Shown piece by piece: positions 11,501 through 22,444 of a stretch of DNA of 64,000 nucleotides. The notes beneath the pieces are model-generated. The model made no database searches. It was given only the letters and a program-made list of their open reading frames with translations, and was not told the DNA's origin. How positions within the stretch are numbered: position 1 is the first letter of the stretch; every line of letters starts with the position of its first letter. Origin of the DNA: Chondrosia reniformis (lineage: Eukaryota > Porifera > Demospongiae > Chondrillida > Chondrillidae); the NCBI GenBank assembly GCA_947172415.1, contig OX359196.1, forward strand, positions 374,501-438,500. Direction: 5' to 3'. The position numbers and the translations under genes were made by a program.

Positions 11501-14500
11501 TCCTCCCCACTATACCCCTGGATCCTCCCCACTATACCCCTGGATCCTCCCCACTATACCTTTGGATCCTCCCCACTATACCCCTGGATCCTCCCCACTA
11601 TACCCCTGGATCCTCCCCACTATACCCTTGGATCCTCCCCACTATACCTTTGGATCCTCCCCACTATACCCCTGGATCCTCCCCACTATACCCCTGGACC
11701 CTCCCCACTATATCCCTGGACCCTCCCCACTATACCCCTGGATCCTCCCCACTATACCCCTGGATCCTCCCTAATCGTCCCCTTGGATCCTCCCTAATGC
11801 CCCCCCCCCTGGTGGGACAAGGTCCAATCATCTCACATCATGCTAAACTAACCACAGTCCAGTGTCAGTGTAACAAGTGTTGAAGGACATGAAACTGTGA
11901 GCAAAGTTCCCTTGAGCTACGTTCTAAGAGACAAACGAGAAGATTAGCAATGGTCTGCTGGTAAGCTTGAAAATATGGTTCTCATGGCAACAGTGAAGGC
12001 ATATGGTAGCAGCTGCTATGGATCTACAGTTGGTTGCTATGGCAACAGATTCAGCTCACTTGTGCAAGTTTACTGGCCATCATAGTCTTCTGTCCCATGG
12101 ACCTGTCCCAGGCGCCAATCAACTACATGTACAGGGACATAGCCAAAGTTAGCACACTAATTCAGGATTTCCTTAAGGGGGGGAGGGCATTTTAAAAATA
12201 TTTTTTATCCCTGAGAATTATAATAGCAAACACACAGGTAGGCACCTCAACCTTCCCTTCCACATAATACCCAAGAGGTCCATCACATGACTGTCATGTG
12301 ACTCACCATGCTGGCTATCATAAGTGGAAAGTAATCTGGGTTGGTCCATCCGACTCCCTCTACAGCCAAAGCTATGTGAGCAAAGGGCATGTTGTCATCT
12401 CTCACTCGCATCTACATACCACAGAGAAACCAATTAGTGAAAACTGGAGTGATACACAACACATAATGATTTTTACTGTAATTATACGAAGCATCTGTCA
12501 ATTGTGTGTCAATTCAATAATTGTTGCATCTACTAACTACTTCTGTGGAGTGCAAGTGAGTTAAAGGTTGAAAGTGCACTCCACTAGATAGGCATCGACC
12601 TGCCGGGCATGGCACCCTTGCACGCTTCTAACGGTCAAATTGTGCAATGAGTGCCACGGCAAGTGTGAAGGACTGTTACACACAGTTCAAGGAGATGGTT
12701 GGAGCATAAAATAGTGTTTAGTAGCTCAACCCTCGTAAGCAGGAGTGCTACTAGTCCCAAATATCTGGCTCACAGCCAGTGTAGTATCACATGCAACACC
12801 TACCTCACAGCCTGTGAACCTGCATGGACTTAGTGTGGGCAGGTCTCGTTCTGATGGGAGGGAAGAAAAGTGTTTCTCTGCCAAATTGACCAACTCATCG
12901 TGATTCACTCCTAAAAGCAACAATTGTAAGGATTTCATATTCACTGTGTTAGGAACACTGAACATCTACACTGTTCCACGTACATACCTCCAGCTCCAGC
13001 TAACACCATCCTGGGAGCGGTATAGTGAGTTTGAACATATTCAAGAAGGTCTTCCCTGGTAATTTTGCTGTGAAATGGAAAGAGAAATAATCTTGACAGT
13101 AATTGTGCTACACACTAGCTAAAGGCTCAGTGGGGTATTAAAGGCACAGTGTACTCTTCCTTACTTGATGTTTTCAGTGGGTCCTAATATGGTCATTCCC
13201 AGGGGAGTCCCCTGGTAGGCTATGGCATGCAGGTGATCAAAGATGACCTCCTGCACCTCCTTGTCCACCTCCTCCATCTCCCGAAGGATGACACTGCGCT
13301 CTCTCTCGATAGCTCCTCCATTGAGTGAGGAGTTTTGGAGAATGTCCGAGAGGATGTCTACAGCTGCACAAACATATACAAGAACAGACACGTGGATAAT
13401 CTAGTACACCATTTTTCAACATGCTACATCCACTTTAGAGTAAAGGCCTATAGGGGACTAAACCTAGTGAGAGCTTGGATGAGGATACAAGAGTCTTCTC
13501 CTTCTACTTGTCTCCTGCTCCACTGGGCCCTTCATCAGTGACCTTGGGAATCTTTGTCTTCTTGATCTTTTGTGAGTTCTTGACATACGACATGGTAACG
13601 CTACCTCAAAGGTAATGCAGGAATTTTAAATTCCTTTATTTTCCTTGGAGAAGTAGATCAAAGTCAAATTTACGTTCAAATCTGCTGACTAAGTACGTAC
13701 CTTGAGGAAGATCTTTGGAAAGTGCCTTTGCATAATAGACTGTCTGCTCCCTGGAGGTATACGCATTGAGATGACCTCCCATGGTTTCCACTTCCAATTC
13801 AAGATCAGTTTGGGTCCTTCTCTTGGTTCCCTTGAATATCATATGTTCCAAGAAGTGTGCAACACCATTGTTCTGTTCCGTTTCAAAACGGGAACCAGAA
13901 TCAATCCACAACCCTACCTGGAAAGAGATGGATCATCCCCATTATATGCTATGAGATAAACAAACCACAACCATTTGCACATAATATACATTAGTCTTCA
14001 ATAGTGAGAAGAAATGATTACTTGGAACAAGCAATGGAGCAAACAAAATGGCTGACACAGGTAAGCAGCTGCTATGATATATACACAGTGTAAAGGATAG
14101 TCAATGGCTAATATTACAGATAAAATGGCTGACTAGCAGGTCCTCACAACTTCAATTCAATAGTCTTATTAAGGTCCATTAGCAATTGCTACTTTCCAGG
14201 GTGCCATATAGTACAGGAAGATGAATATAAAATAATAACTCGCAACCATATAGCGTATACACACTACTTATTCAACCAGTGAAGGGTGAAAGAGAGAGAT
14301 ACTTACAGTACACGTTCCCATGCCAGAGTCTTCGGTAGCTACTCTTAGTCCGTTCTTCAAAACAGTCACTTTGGTTTCGGGAACATTTCTCAGCGATTGT
14401 TGGAAGGAGTAGGCAGGCGAGGCGGATGCAAGCTTGCGATAGGAATTTGCAGACTTTGGAAAATAAGGGTTAATTAAAATATTGTATACGCGAATGAAAC

Positions 14501-14560
14501 TGATAGAATCCTTACCCTGTAGAGATGTCTCAAGATTCCTCCACTCTTTAAGGCAGCCAT
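8550..14560 (-). CDS. PMPCB: Mitochondrial processing peptidase subunit beta
   Basis: Zinc metalloprotease subunit (M16 family) that removes targeting presequences in the mitochondrial matrix. Fourteen exons: 14516-14560, 14307-14453, 13701-13917, 13165-13363, 12988-13067, 12804-12910, 12307-12411, 12060-12122, 11853-11923, 10916-10981, 10580-10665, 10379-10467, 9902-9977 and 8550-8614. They sum to 1,416 nt, 471 residues (human 489), in phase throughout. The inverted zinc motif HFLEH is at residues 85-89, and the distal Glu is supplied from [13 protein letters not shown]. Other family blocks: [59 protein letters not shown] and the C-terminal GGMFWLRT. The N-terminus ([15 protein letters not shown]) is a plausible presequence. 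The introns carry five tandem arrays and a DNA-binding-domain fragment. Confidence 0.97.
9342..9560 (+). mobile_element. Helix-turn-helix fragment of a probable DNA transposon
   Basis: A 72-codon open frame inside the last PMPCB intron, antisense to the gene. It contains [27 protein letters not shown] and [15 protein letters not shown], the layout of a CENP-B/pogo-like N-terminal helix-turn-helix seen in transposase-derived proteins of sponges and cnidarians. The frame has a stop immediately upstream (TGA at 9339), begins with GTG rather than ATG, and no catalytic domain follows, so this is a broken remnant or an isolated exon. Family assignment is from pattern only. Confidence 0.5.
9658..9880. 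repeat. 20-bp minisatellite, about 11 copies
   Basis: Near-perfect tandem copies of GTGTAACTAGTCTGTGAGAG. One unit reads GTCTTAGAGA instead of GTCTGTGAGA. It lies in the last PMPCB intron, just downstream (sense strand) of the exon at 9902-9977. Confidence 0.95.
10259..10340. repeat. 20-bp minisatellite, 4 copies
   Basis: Four copies of GCAGGAAGTGCACCTCCACA in the PMPCB intron between exons 10379-10467 and 9902-9977. Confidence 0.95.
10680..10840. repeat. AT-rich imperfect tandem repeat
   Basis: Alternating GTAGTAGTATATAGTATAG and GTATGTATATGGTAATATA blocks in the PMPCB intron upstream (sense strand) of exon 10580-10665. Confidence 0.85.
10970..11075. repeat. Tandem repeat (about 33 bp, 3 copies) containing a 3' splice site
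   Basis: Units of TAGATACCCCTGTGTGAGGA plus ACACAGATATA. Read on the PMPCB sense strand, each unit contains CTCACACAG followed by GGGTATCTA. The copy nearest the exon supplies the real acceptor (exon 10916-10981 starts at that GGG), so the acceptor and exon start have been duplicated upstream. Confidence 0.85.
11227..11790. repeat. 22-bp minisatellite, about 19 copies, with a related 16-bp array
   Basis: From about 11362 the unit is GGATCCTCCCCACTATACCC plus two bases, with small variants at the last few positions (CCCCT, CCTCT, CCTTT). The left end (11227-11360) is a shorter CTTGGATCCTCTCC unit. Because 22 is not a multiple of 3, all three plus frames stay open and look like long proteins; these are not genes. 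It lies in a PMPCB intron. Confidence 0.95.
13405..13552 (-). repeat. Dispersed repeat R1, copy 2
   Basis: Inverse orientation to copy 1: CAACATGCTACATCCACTTT, then GGACTAAACCTAGTGAGAGC, TTGGATGAGGATACAAGAGT, a pyrimidine run, and CCCTTCATCAGTGACC. It lies in the PMPCB intron between exons 13701-13917 and 13165-13363. Confidence 0.8.
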
Positions 14561-14761
14561 TTTCTTGACTTATATCACGTGGTATCGAAAAATAAAATGG
14601 TGTCATTTCACGTGGACTGGTCTGGCGAGGCCAGACGTAGTCTATGTCTCAAAGGGATGATATTTACTCCTAATAACATTATACGGTCGAACTGATTAAA
14701 TTAATATATGTATAATAAATAAGTTCATTGTAAAAATTGAAAGTCTTGTTTGCCTTTAACA

Positions 14762-16730
14762 TTATGGAACATAAATAAGATGCTCTTCTACTTGGCAGAT
14801 TGTCTGATAAAAATGAATACTAATATTTAAAACTCTCTGTAAAGACCCGTAGATTTGGCAGTTGAAGTCGGTATATGGTGACGTCCTCTTGTAGAAGGAT
14901 GACTGCACGACTAGTGGAGGATCTGGTGCCTCTTCAGATTGGATCCAACAATAGGACTTGACATCTGTTTCAGGTCCAGCTGTGCTGCCAAACTGGGAAA
15001 GTAGAGGCATGTGGTTACATAAATATCCACACCACTGACATACTACAAATAACTCCATTTAGAACATCTGGTACTGTGTTTATAGCATGTATACACAGAA
15101 ATGAGTGGTTCTTAGCTAGGGCTAAACATGTCTCCATAGAATATGCAACAAAAATGTGAGCAATATATTGCATGATTTGACTCTGTAAAGTTGTAATTCC
15201 CTTTTCAGCGGGGGTGATTTACACTCTATTGAATAATGAAATTGAGATTTACTTTAATTACTAACAATACAGCTCATTCAATGGAGTGATTCTATTGTGA
15301 ATGTCATAGAATAGCTTCTCAATTACCTGTGGAACATCTCCTCCAGTTAAATACTCTTGCATCCTTGAAACTGGTCCTCTTACAGTCACAGACTTTGATT
15401 TCGTTTGACAGCTCTTAACAGAGGCAACCTTCACAGTTTGTGTTTTTGTGAACTTGAAGACCTATAGTGTTGTAACTTTGGTTAATTAGTAACCTCACAC
15501 AAGTGATTGTAGGGTTGTGGTGAAATGGAACAAGGAAAGCAGTAGGCATGTACTTTGAACAGAAGTGTACAATTTAACCAGTACACATTCTAAGAGTGTC
15601 TGTGGTTACCTCTCCATTTACTTCTTCTCGAGTGGGCTTCAAGAGCTCTGTTAGACTGTCACGCAATTCCTTCACCGCAACCAAATTCTGCACATACCAA
15701 AAGGAATTATTGTAATTCTTAACTTGTGATCTAAATTTATTTTTTACAATTAGTCAAATTCACAGAGTATATACAATCCCTAGTGTTCTATTTATAGCAT
15801 CTATATAATATAAAGTACTTATAATCCATTTTCGCAAACTCATAAAAGCCTCCATTTAGCAAATGGAGAATTAATTGTAAGAATGAACACTTAGAAGGCT
15901 GCCCTTGTATTCTAAATTGGGTCCTGCAGCTCTGCTAATTGCGTGAGCAAAGTGATATTCATTAAGGATCTCTCTTCTTCAGTAAAAAGGACATAGTACA
16001 ATGGAGACTTAATATCTTCATCTTCATCCTATATTTGGGATTTAGACTTTGTAGCATTACAGCTAATGCATGTAATACAAACAATACTATACTTCGCTAT
16101 ATAAGAAATTCGTTCCAGTTATATAGTTGAAAGCGTTGCATCAAACACATTCAATCAATTTGGCTTATATAATGTAAACAGTACAGACCGCTAACCCAAA
16201 CCATCGCCAGTTCTCACGTGGCTTAGACTAAGTACACGCACTCTGCTGCTAATCTGTCTCGAGGAGGTGTGTACATTGCGCCGGCCGACAAGCCGATCTC
16301 TCGACCTGAAATTTGAAGTCGTTTGTATGGTTCGTTCCGACGTACACATGCGCGGATAGCTAACTGCGATAGCGACAGTGCGCCAATCGATGAGAGCAAT
16401 AATTCTCTAAACACACGAGCTAGTTAGGCCTACCTTGGTGTCCGGGGTAGGCGCAGCCACTCCCAAGAATATTAACAACAGCAGAACTAGCGCTACGACG
16501 CCAAAGATTAGACCAATGATAGGACATACGAAATACGCCAACACTTCAATAAAATCTCTTCGCTTGTGCTCCTCTACTAGCGTCACATGAGGTATTTCGG
16601 CATAGATGGATTCTTCATCCCTTTCATCCTGAAACTGGGTTTCGCAAACGCGTGCGTTATTCTCGTAGATTGGGTTAATTCCAGTAGCCGTCGGCTCCAG
16701 CCTTCCACTTTCGGGTCTCGCAGCTGCCAT
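14762..16730 (-). CDS. Type II single-pass membrane protein, tandem family member A
   Basis: Not recognised as a known family. Four exons join in phase 0: 16434-16730, 15610-15687, 15327-15461 and 14762-14992, giving about 246 residues. No signal peptide. A cytoplasmic N-terminus of about 60 residues carries NPIY (19-22) and YAEI (43-46), with the basic patch HKRR just before a 30-residue hydrophobic segment (about 63-92), which predicts N-in topology. Exon 2 is a short heptad-like helix (ELRDSLTELLK). Exons 3-4 are an ectodomain with four Cys, ending ISIHFYQTICQ. The four-exon plan and Cys placement match the two genes upstream. An alternative exon at about 15890-16030 (DEDEDIKSPLYY) would end at a stop after about 38 residues, so a short isoform is possible. 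The partner or ligand is unknown. The start is the first in-frame ATG. Confidence 0.75.
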
Positions 16731-16934
16731 CAGAACTCCACTCGCAATACAACTCACACACGCTCATACCAAAGACATTACACAATCTCGCACTACATTA
16801 CTACTACTACAGCTCTTTCAAGGTCGAAGCCCACCCGCGTTCGCGGTCGATTATAGACTATACCACAAAAATGCGATTATTACATTCAAATTCATATAAA
16901 ATTTAATTAACGATGGGAAGTTCACAACAAATTG

Positions 16935-19112
16935 TCATAAAAGTAGTGTGTCGTTGGTTGGTTGTGCAATAATATTCCTAGTCACTAGGGGGCAGTGCAG
17001 CCAGTACAGAGTGCAAGTCGAGTTCTCTGGAGCGCTCCCTGAGGACTTGTATGCACATGTACACTGTAACAGACTGTTCACGGGTTCAATGATAAATTGT
17101 GCAATAACTTGTGGATGGTTGCTGTAGCAATTCAACTGAAAGTTTACCTGATCATCTAATGCTGTATAACCTCTTTCAAACTGCAGTATAATATTAAAAT
17201 GATGTACATATGTATATGTCTGAAAATATATCACAAATTAACTCACAGAAATGTTGCTGTGCATTACACAGTCATCTTGTGATGAATTGAGTTTGCAGGT
17301 GAAATTAAAAGAGATGCAGCTATCAAAGTTAACATAGGTCAACGGAGTTGTAGGCAGTAGCTGAGTATCAGGTGTCTGAAGGAACAGAAAATCATATGAC
17401 TTCAAAGTCAAGACTTGGAAGACTTGGAAATGTACTGTATGGCTACCTGTATGGTTCTAATGTATAGCAGTGTTAACAATAATTAGCACACTACCAGAAA
17501 ATGGCTACCATGGTTAATCAAAAAATATTTGCAAAAGAAAATTTTTGGTTGAACAAAGGTTCACAAATGGCTTGATTATTTATATAAGCCAAGTATTTAT
17601 ATTTATTTATTTATTTATTTATTTATTTATCATTTATTAAAGTGACACATGCACATAAAAAAGAGCACAAGGCCAAGCAGGGGCCCATGAGGCCCATTTA
17701 TATTGTGATGCAAAATGTATGCCAAATAAATGTTTGCAAATGACATCAATTTGCAAAAAATTAGTATCACAAAAATTTCATCTAGTGAACATTTCCACGT
17801 ATCCATGTAATACAGTATTGTAGTGATTGAAGAGAAAAGCAATATTTTCAACACTTGAATGTGTATGGTTTGACCCCCTGACACAATGAAAAGAGAAGCT
17901 ACAAAAACAACTTAAATATACCCACAGAGATGAAGTGTACAAAACATTCCTTTCACTAATTCACACTCACCGTATTCATACATTTATTTTTCAAGATTTC
18001 AATTTGAGCTTTTGACTCTTGAAGAGAAACATCAAGATCAGAAACTCCTGTCAGCATCTTCCCAAAGGAGGAAAAAGATGGACACAATTAGAACATGGTT
18101 ACATTAGCCATAAAAGCTATTCCTATTCAACTCAAAAGGAAATTACTAAACTAATTTTACTACTTTACATTTATAGTAACTTCCCATGCCAAAATGGTTT
18201 TAAATTTAATTAAATTTACCAGCAGCATTGCTATCAGTAATCACATTGATTGCTACTAATTTTTCCCAATTATCAGAAAATCTAAATATAGATATATACA
18301 GTTAAAAGTGATGTTTGAATAAACATATCAAATCACTGTAATCACAGAGAAGGTTAAATTATAGCATGAACAGACATATTATATAAAGTCAACTGATATT
18401 TTGGAAATCAAATTTAAGCTGCAGAGTACATAAATGCATAGCCTAACTTCTACTCGTTAAATTGGCGTCCAAAAAACCCCTTTAATCTTGCATGTAATAC
18501 AGTTCCAATCACCGAATTACGCATTTCCGCGTACTCTCGATCAGATACTTGAAAATGTTGGAAGAGCAAAAACGACAAAGTTTAACGGCCCGAACATAGC
18601 GATATATTAACGTTCAATCGTTCGATCAGATTTACCTGTACGATGGGTATAGCCCCTGCCACTGCCAACAAGACCAGTATCAATGCTACTATACTGATTA
18701 CGAGTGCCAAAAGTGGCATTATCAGGAAAAGAAAAGATAAATACGGTCGACAAGTATTTGACTCTTCCTTGCCATCATCAGCAGTTACTAGATGCTTTTC
18801 TTCATTGTAAGAACCGCCTTCGGATTTTAGCGTTGACGAAGCTTGCCCGTAAATCTGGCTTTCCTTCAGTCTTCCGCTTTCAGCTGGTACCTCCGTTCTG
18901 GTCGCCTTCGCAGGTGGTTCTGTTGAAGGCGTTCGATCCTTTATCGGCTTAGCTTCATCGTAGACATTTGGTTTGAACTTTAATTCCACATCTTTAGATG
19001 AGTTCTCCGATTTCGGTGCCTGCACGCTTGCATACACCGGATTATTCGAAAAAGACGTTTCCGCCATCTTGTCATTAACCACAGAAGAAGTCACGCCTTG
19101 GTCATATAGCAT
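16935..19112 (-). CDS. Type II single-pass membrane protein, tandem family member B
   Basis: Paralogue of its two neighbours. Exons 18636-19112, 17971-18057, 17247-17375 and 16935-17180, all phase 0, give 312 residues. The cytoplasmic region (about 1-122) holds NPVY (24-27), further tyrosines (NVYDEAK, QIYGQ) and the segment ESGRLK, shared in form with member A (ESGRLE). A hydrophobic segment spans about 124-153. Exon 2 is heptad-like (LDVSLQESKAQIEILK) and ends near a Cys. The ectodomain has three Cys in exon 3 and five in exon 4 (LNCYSN, QCTCAY, then C-x6-C as CTLYWLHC), with N-glycosylation sites such as NFT and NST. The terminal exon is 246 nt, exactly the length in member C. An alternative start at the internal MAETSF is possible. 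Function unknown; a receptor or adhesion role is only suggested by the layout. Confidence 0.78.
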
Positions 19113-20256
19113 TTTTGATGATCACATCGGGCCGACTTTCAATTTAGTATGCTCCTGATTCAAATTAACTATTCAATTCGTAACCAACATCAATTTAAAT
19201 ACTTGTTTACTTCTAAATGGATCTCATAAACGAAACAATTCTTCTTTATTGCAGCCCTGTGTTCATTCAATCCCTTCTCCAAAGTGGTAGATGGCACATA
19301 TAAGGATGGATCGAAAGTATTATGCAATAATATAGTATAAACCTAACCTAGCCCTAACCCTAGCCACACCCACACCCTAACCCTAGAGGATACATTATTG
19401 CGTAATAGTTTCGATCCATCCTTATATGTGCCTCCAAAGCCCTCCCTGTTTCCTCAATGTACATGTGGTCATACTCACTGCAGAGCATCTCTCTCATAAG
19501 CAACACCTCTCTTTTCAGTTTCCGGGTGACCTTCACTATAGTGCTTCTGCTGAGTCCTCTGATGATTTACCTATATAGAAATTCATCTGCAATTGTATTT
19601 AAATATTTATATATTTTGATCTGTATTAATAAGATATATTTTCCCCTTATTTTTTATCATCTATATTTGTATCCACCTCACTCCCTCTTATAACTTATCT
19701 ATTGTAACCTGGGCCCACTGTATATTAGCCCATGGCTAAGGGGTACCCAGTATAAATAATAATACTAATACTTATACCTATGTTTTTATACAACTGATGA
19801 AGATCTAATGGAATGTTTCCCCAGCAGTAATCTGCTCTGAGTATTACCCCCTACTCATGGAAATTATTAATATTGCTATATACGTACATGTTCCGAGTTT
19901 TAGATTAAATTTATTTAGTCCATAGAATTTTAAGTTAATTATTTTAATTAAGTTCTTGTAATCCTATAAGATCTATTCTTTCACTATGCAGTTCACATTT
20001 ATTTATTTACTATCCATTAAAAAAGAAAAAAACAGAAAATGATTATATTTGTCTGAAATGAGCAATGTTTCACTTTTGATGCATGGAAAACTATTGTATT
20101 TACATGTTACATGTTACATTACTAGAACAGACTAATAGAACGTTGTATATAGAAATGTTAAAATTTATATACACATGAAAAAGGATTAGCTACAGTTATT
20201 GATAAAATGGAACATGACAATCATTTCAACAAATATCCGTGGACATATCAGTCAAG
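19113..20256. other. Intergenic, members B and C of the membrane protein family
   Basis: About 1.1 kb. It contains a foldback element at 19293-19432 and, at about 19708-19775, a stretch (GGCCCACTGT, TAGCCCATGGCTAAGGGGTA, CCAGTATAAATAATAATA) resembling a retroposon 3' tail, with a similar copy at about 54437-54500. The rest is AT-rich with no gene seen. Confidence 0.5.
19293..19432. mobile_element. Foldback MITE with 24-bp perfect terminal inverted repeats
   Basis: The left end GGCACATATAAGGATGGATC continues GAAA and is mirrored perfectly at 19409-19432. Inner arms (TATTATGCAATAATA against TATTGCGTAATA) extend the pairing imperfectly. The centre holds CCCTAACCCTAG-type, telomere-like repeats. 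No coding capacity, about 140 bp. Confidence 0.85.
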
Positions 20257-22318
20257 TTATGAGAGAGCTTCGTAGGCATAGACCGTCTTGGTGAAACAGG
20301 CTCTATAGTAGAACACACAAACTGCTGAATGAGTAGAAGTAAAGACTCCAGAGCAGGTGCAGCTGTACTGTGGTAACATCAAGTCAAGTGCGCTAAGATA
20401 ATTAAAATGGAAATTGGTTGACAAGTCTGTCGGTGATCCACTGATGTTAACAAAGTAGCAAATATTGTCTACAACCACTTGATCATCATTTCCATCAATA
20501 AACTAGAAATATGGAAGAGAGAAAGAGAGAGAGTAGTGAGTGAAAGAGGGAGAGAGTAGTGAGTGAGAGAGGGAGAGAGTAGTGAGTGAGGGAAGGAGAG
20601 AGTAGTGAGTGAGAGGGAGAGAGTAGTGATTGAGGGAGAGAGAGTAGTGAGTGAGAGAGGGAGAGAGAGTAGTGAGTGAGAGAGGGAGAGAGTAGTGAGT
20701 GAGAGAGGGAGAGAGTAGTGAGTGAGAGAGGGAGAGAGTAGTGATTGAGGGAGAGAGTAGTGAGTGAGAGAGGGAGAGAGTAGTGATTGAGGGAGAGAGT
20801 AGTGAGTGAGGGAGAGAGTAGTGAGTGAGGGAGGGAGAGAGTAGTGAGAGACAATAATGATGAGTTTAAACCTAATAATTGCACTTACTGATACATTTGT
20901 TGTAAGAATTATTGTTTCTGTTGTTTGTCCTACTCGTAATGTTTTCTGTTCTCTCAATACTGTGCAGTTGTTGTAATCAACCACTTCTATTGACACTATT
21001 GGTGGAGCACTGGTTGTAGGAGCAGGAGGGGGAGCCGTAGTGGCCTTAGTTGAATTCTAAAAATAGAACAACATATACTGTATATACATAGATACATCCA
21101 TTGTACACATGCTGCATTGATTCATAGAGGTTTACATGGATTATATAAAATAGTTATTTGAACTGATTGGATATATCATCTAAAAACAGACACATCATCT
21201 GAAATTCACCATCAGATTGCTAATATCAGCCTGAAGTTGAGCGTAATCTCTTTCTAGCCTCTGAATTTCCTACAAAAGCAAGTAATTCATTATAAAACAA
21301 CTGACAATTATATATATATATTCATCCTATGATACATTCACGTGACAAAAGCAGTTGTCAGTGAAACTAATCAGATAGAAAATTAATTATCTAGTTGCAA
21401 GTAACAGAAAATGAATCAGGTTCCTTAACAACTTTCAATTTCTTTTTACAATGTAAATTATTAGTCTTTCTGTAGGATTTAACTCAATTTTAATCTTAAG
21501 CTGAAATTCCAAATTATTGGCCAATGGAAAGGATTGCCTTTCAGAGTCTAGACAAATATGATCATAGAAATAGAAAAGAATGCTACTAATATAGACTACT
21601 AGTTTTGTGGTAAAATGTGCACTTTACAAATTCGTATACTTTCTACAAGGTGGACGTATTCCAGAACATCCTATCCGTTCGCTCTCTTTATCTCCTAACT
21701 TAAATCACAACAGCAGCCAAGAGGATAGGAAATGCCATCACGCGCGAAAGGATACGGTTTCGCAGGTGTCCGAATGTTTCTATTACCGACTCACTGCCCA
21801 CAACGTTCATACAAATACACTACACACACAACAACATCTTGCGGTTCTTCCGTACTCACCTCCGACATGGAAGATGTGGGTAAGGGTATCAGACCGAGGA
21901 TCATAAAGATGGCCAATAGAATAGCGGCTATACTGACTAGCAGCGCTAAACACAGGATGACGGAGGCTGCCACACAGGCGATAGTCGAACTTCTACGTTT
22001 GTTTGTCCCATTTGATCTGTAGGGCAAGGGAGGCTTCTTAGAGGCGTTACCTTTGAAGGATGTGGACGTAGCGCCGCCGCCGGACCCGTATACCGGATTG
22101 TATTTCTCTTGCTTTAGTACCAATGGTGCCCCACTCCTGTCACTTGCCTTGTCACAGGGGAGACTCTCGTAGGCAGTACAATCGCTGACCTGTGGAGCCT
22201 CCGTTTGGGCTGTCGGGTATTGGTGTGGCGAATCCACTTTGGGATACGAGTGAGGTGAAGTAATACCTTGATTAATTGGATTTAAACTTTTAAGTTCTAT
22301 TGACCGGTTGTCATTCAT
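20257..22318 (-). CDS. Type II single-pass membrane protein, tandem family member C
   Basis: Third paralogue. Exons 21860-22318, 21210-21269, 20889-21056 and 20257-20502, all phase 0, give 310 residues. The cytoplasmic part (1-110) carries NPVY (74-77), a proline motif KKPPLPYR (about 94-101) that could bind an SH3 domain, and basic KRR before a hydrophobic segment at about 112-144. Exon 2 encodes a 20-residue coiled-coil-like helix (EIQRLERDYAQLQADISNLM). Exon 3 begins with a Thr/Pro-rich stalk and has one Cys. Exon 4 (246 nt) has ICYF, SCTCSG and C-x6-C as CVFYYRAC, the same spacing as member B. It is the most upstream of the three and lies close to the SPAG8-like gene, on the same strand. 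The intron before exon 4 is filled by a minisatellite. Biological role not known. Confidence 0.78.
20517..20850. repeat. Purine/pyrimidine minisatellite in member C intron
   Basis: Tandem units of GAGAGTAGTGAGTGAGAGAG with length variation (about 17-25 bp). On the gene's sense strand it is CT-rich and lies just upstream of the acceptor of exon 20257-20502. Confidence 0.9.
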
Positions 22319-22444
22319 CCCGTAACTTATATACGTATTCTTTCAACTGCCTCTAGTGGTCTGTGGTACTTTGTACAACTTCCTGTCTGAAACCGCCAAA
22401 ATAGGAATGCTAAAACAATGAATATGATTAAACCCAGTTTATAA

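Noticed and set aside
11229..11883. Three overlapping long open frames rich in Pro, Trp and Leu ([11 protein letters not shown] type)
   Set aside because: They are translations of the 22-bp minisatellite in three frames, inside a PMPCB intron.
15890..16030. Adding the DEDED exon to the main model of membrane gene A
   Set aside because: It would terminate the protein before the coiled coil and Cys region that match the paralogues; treated as a possible alternative exon only.
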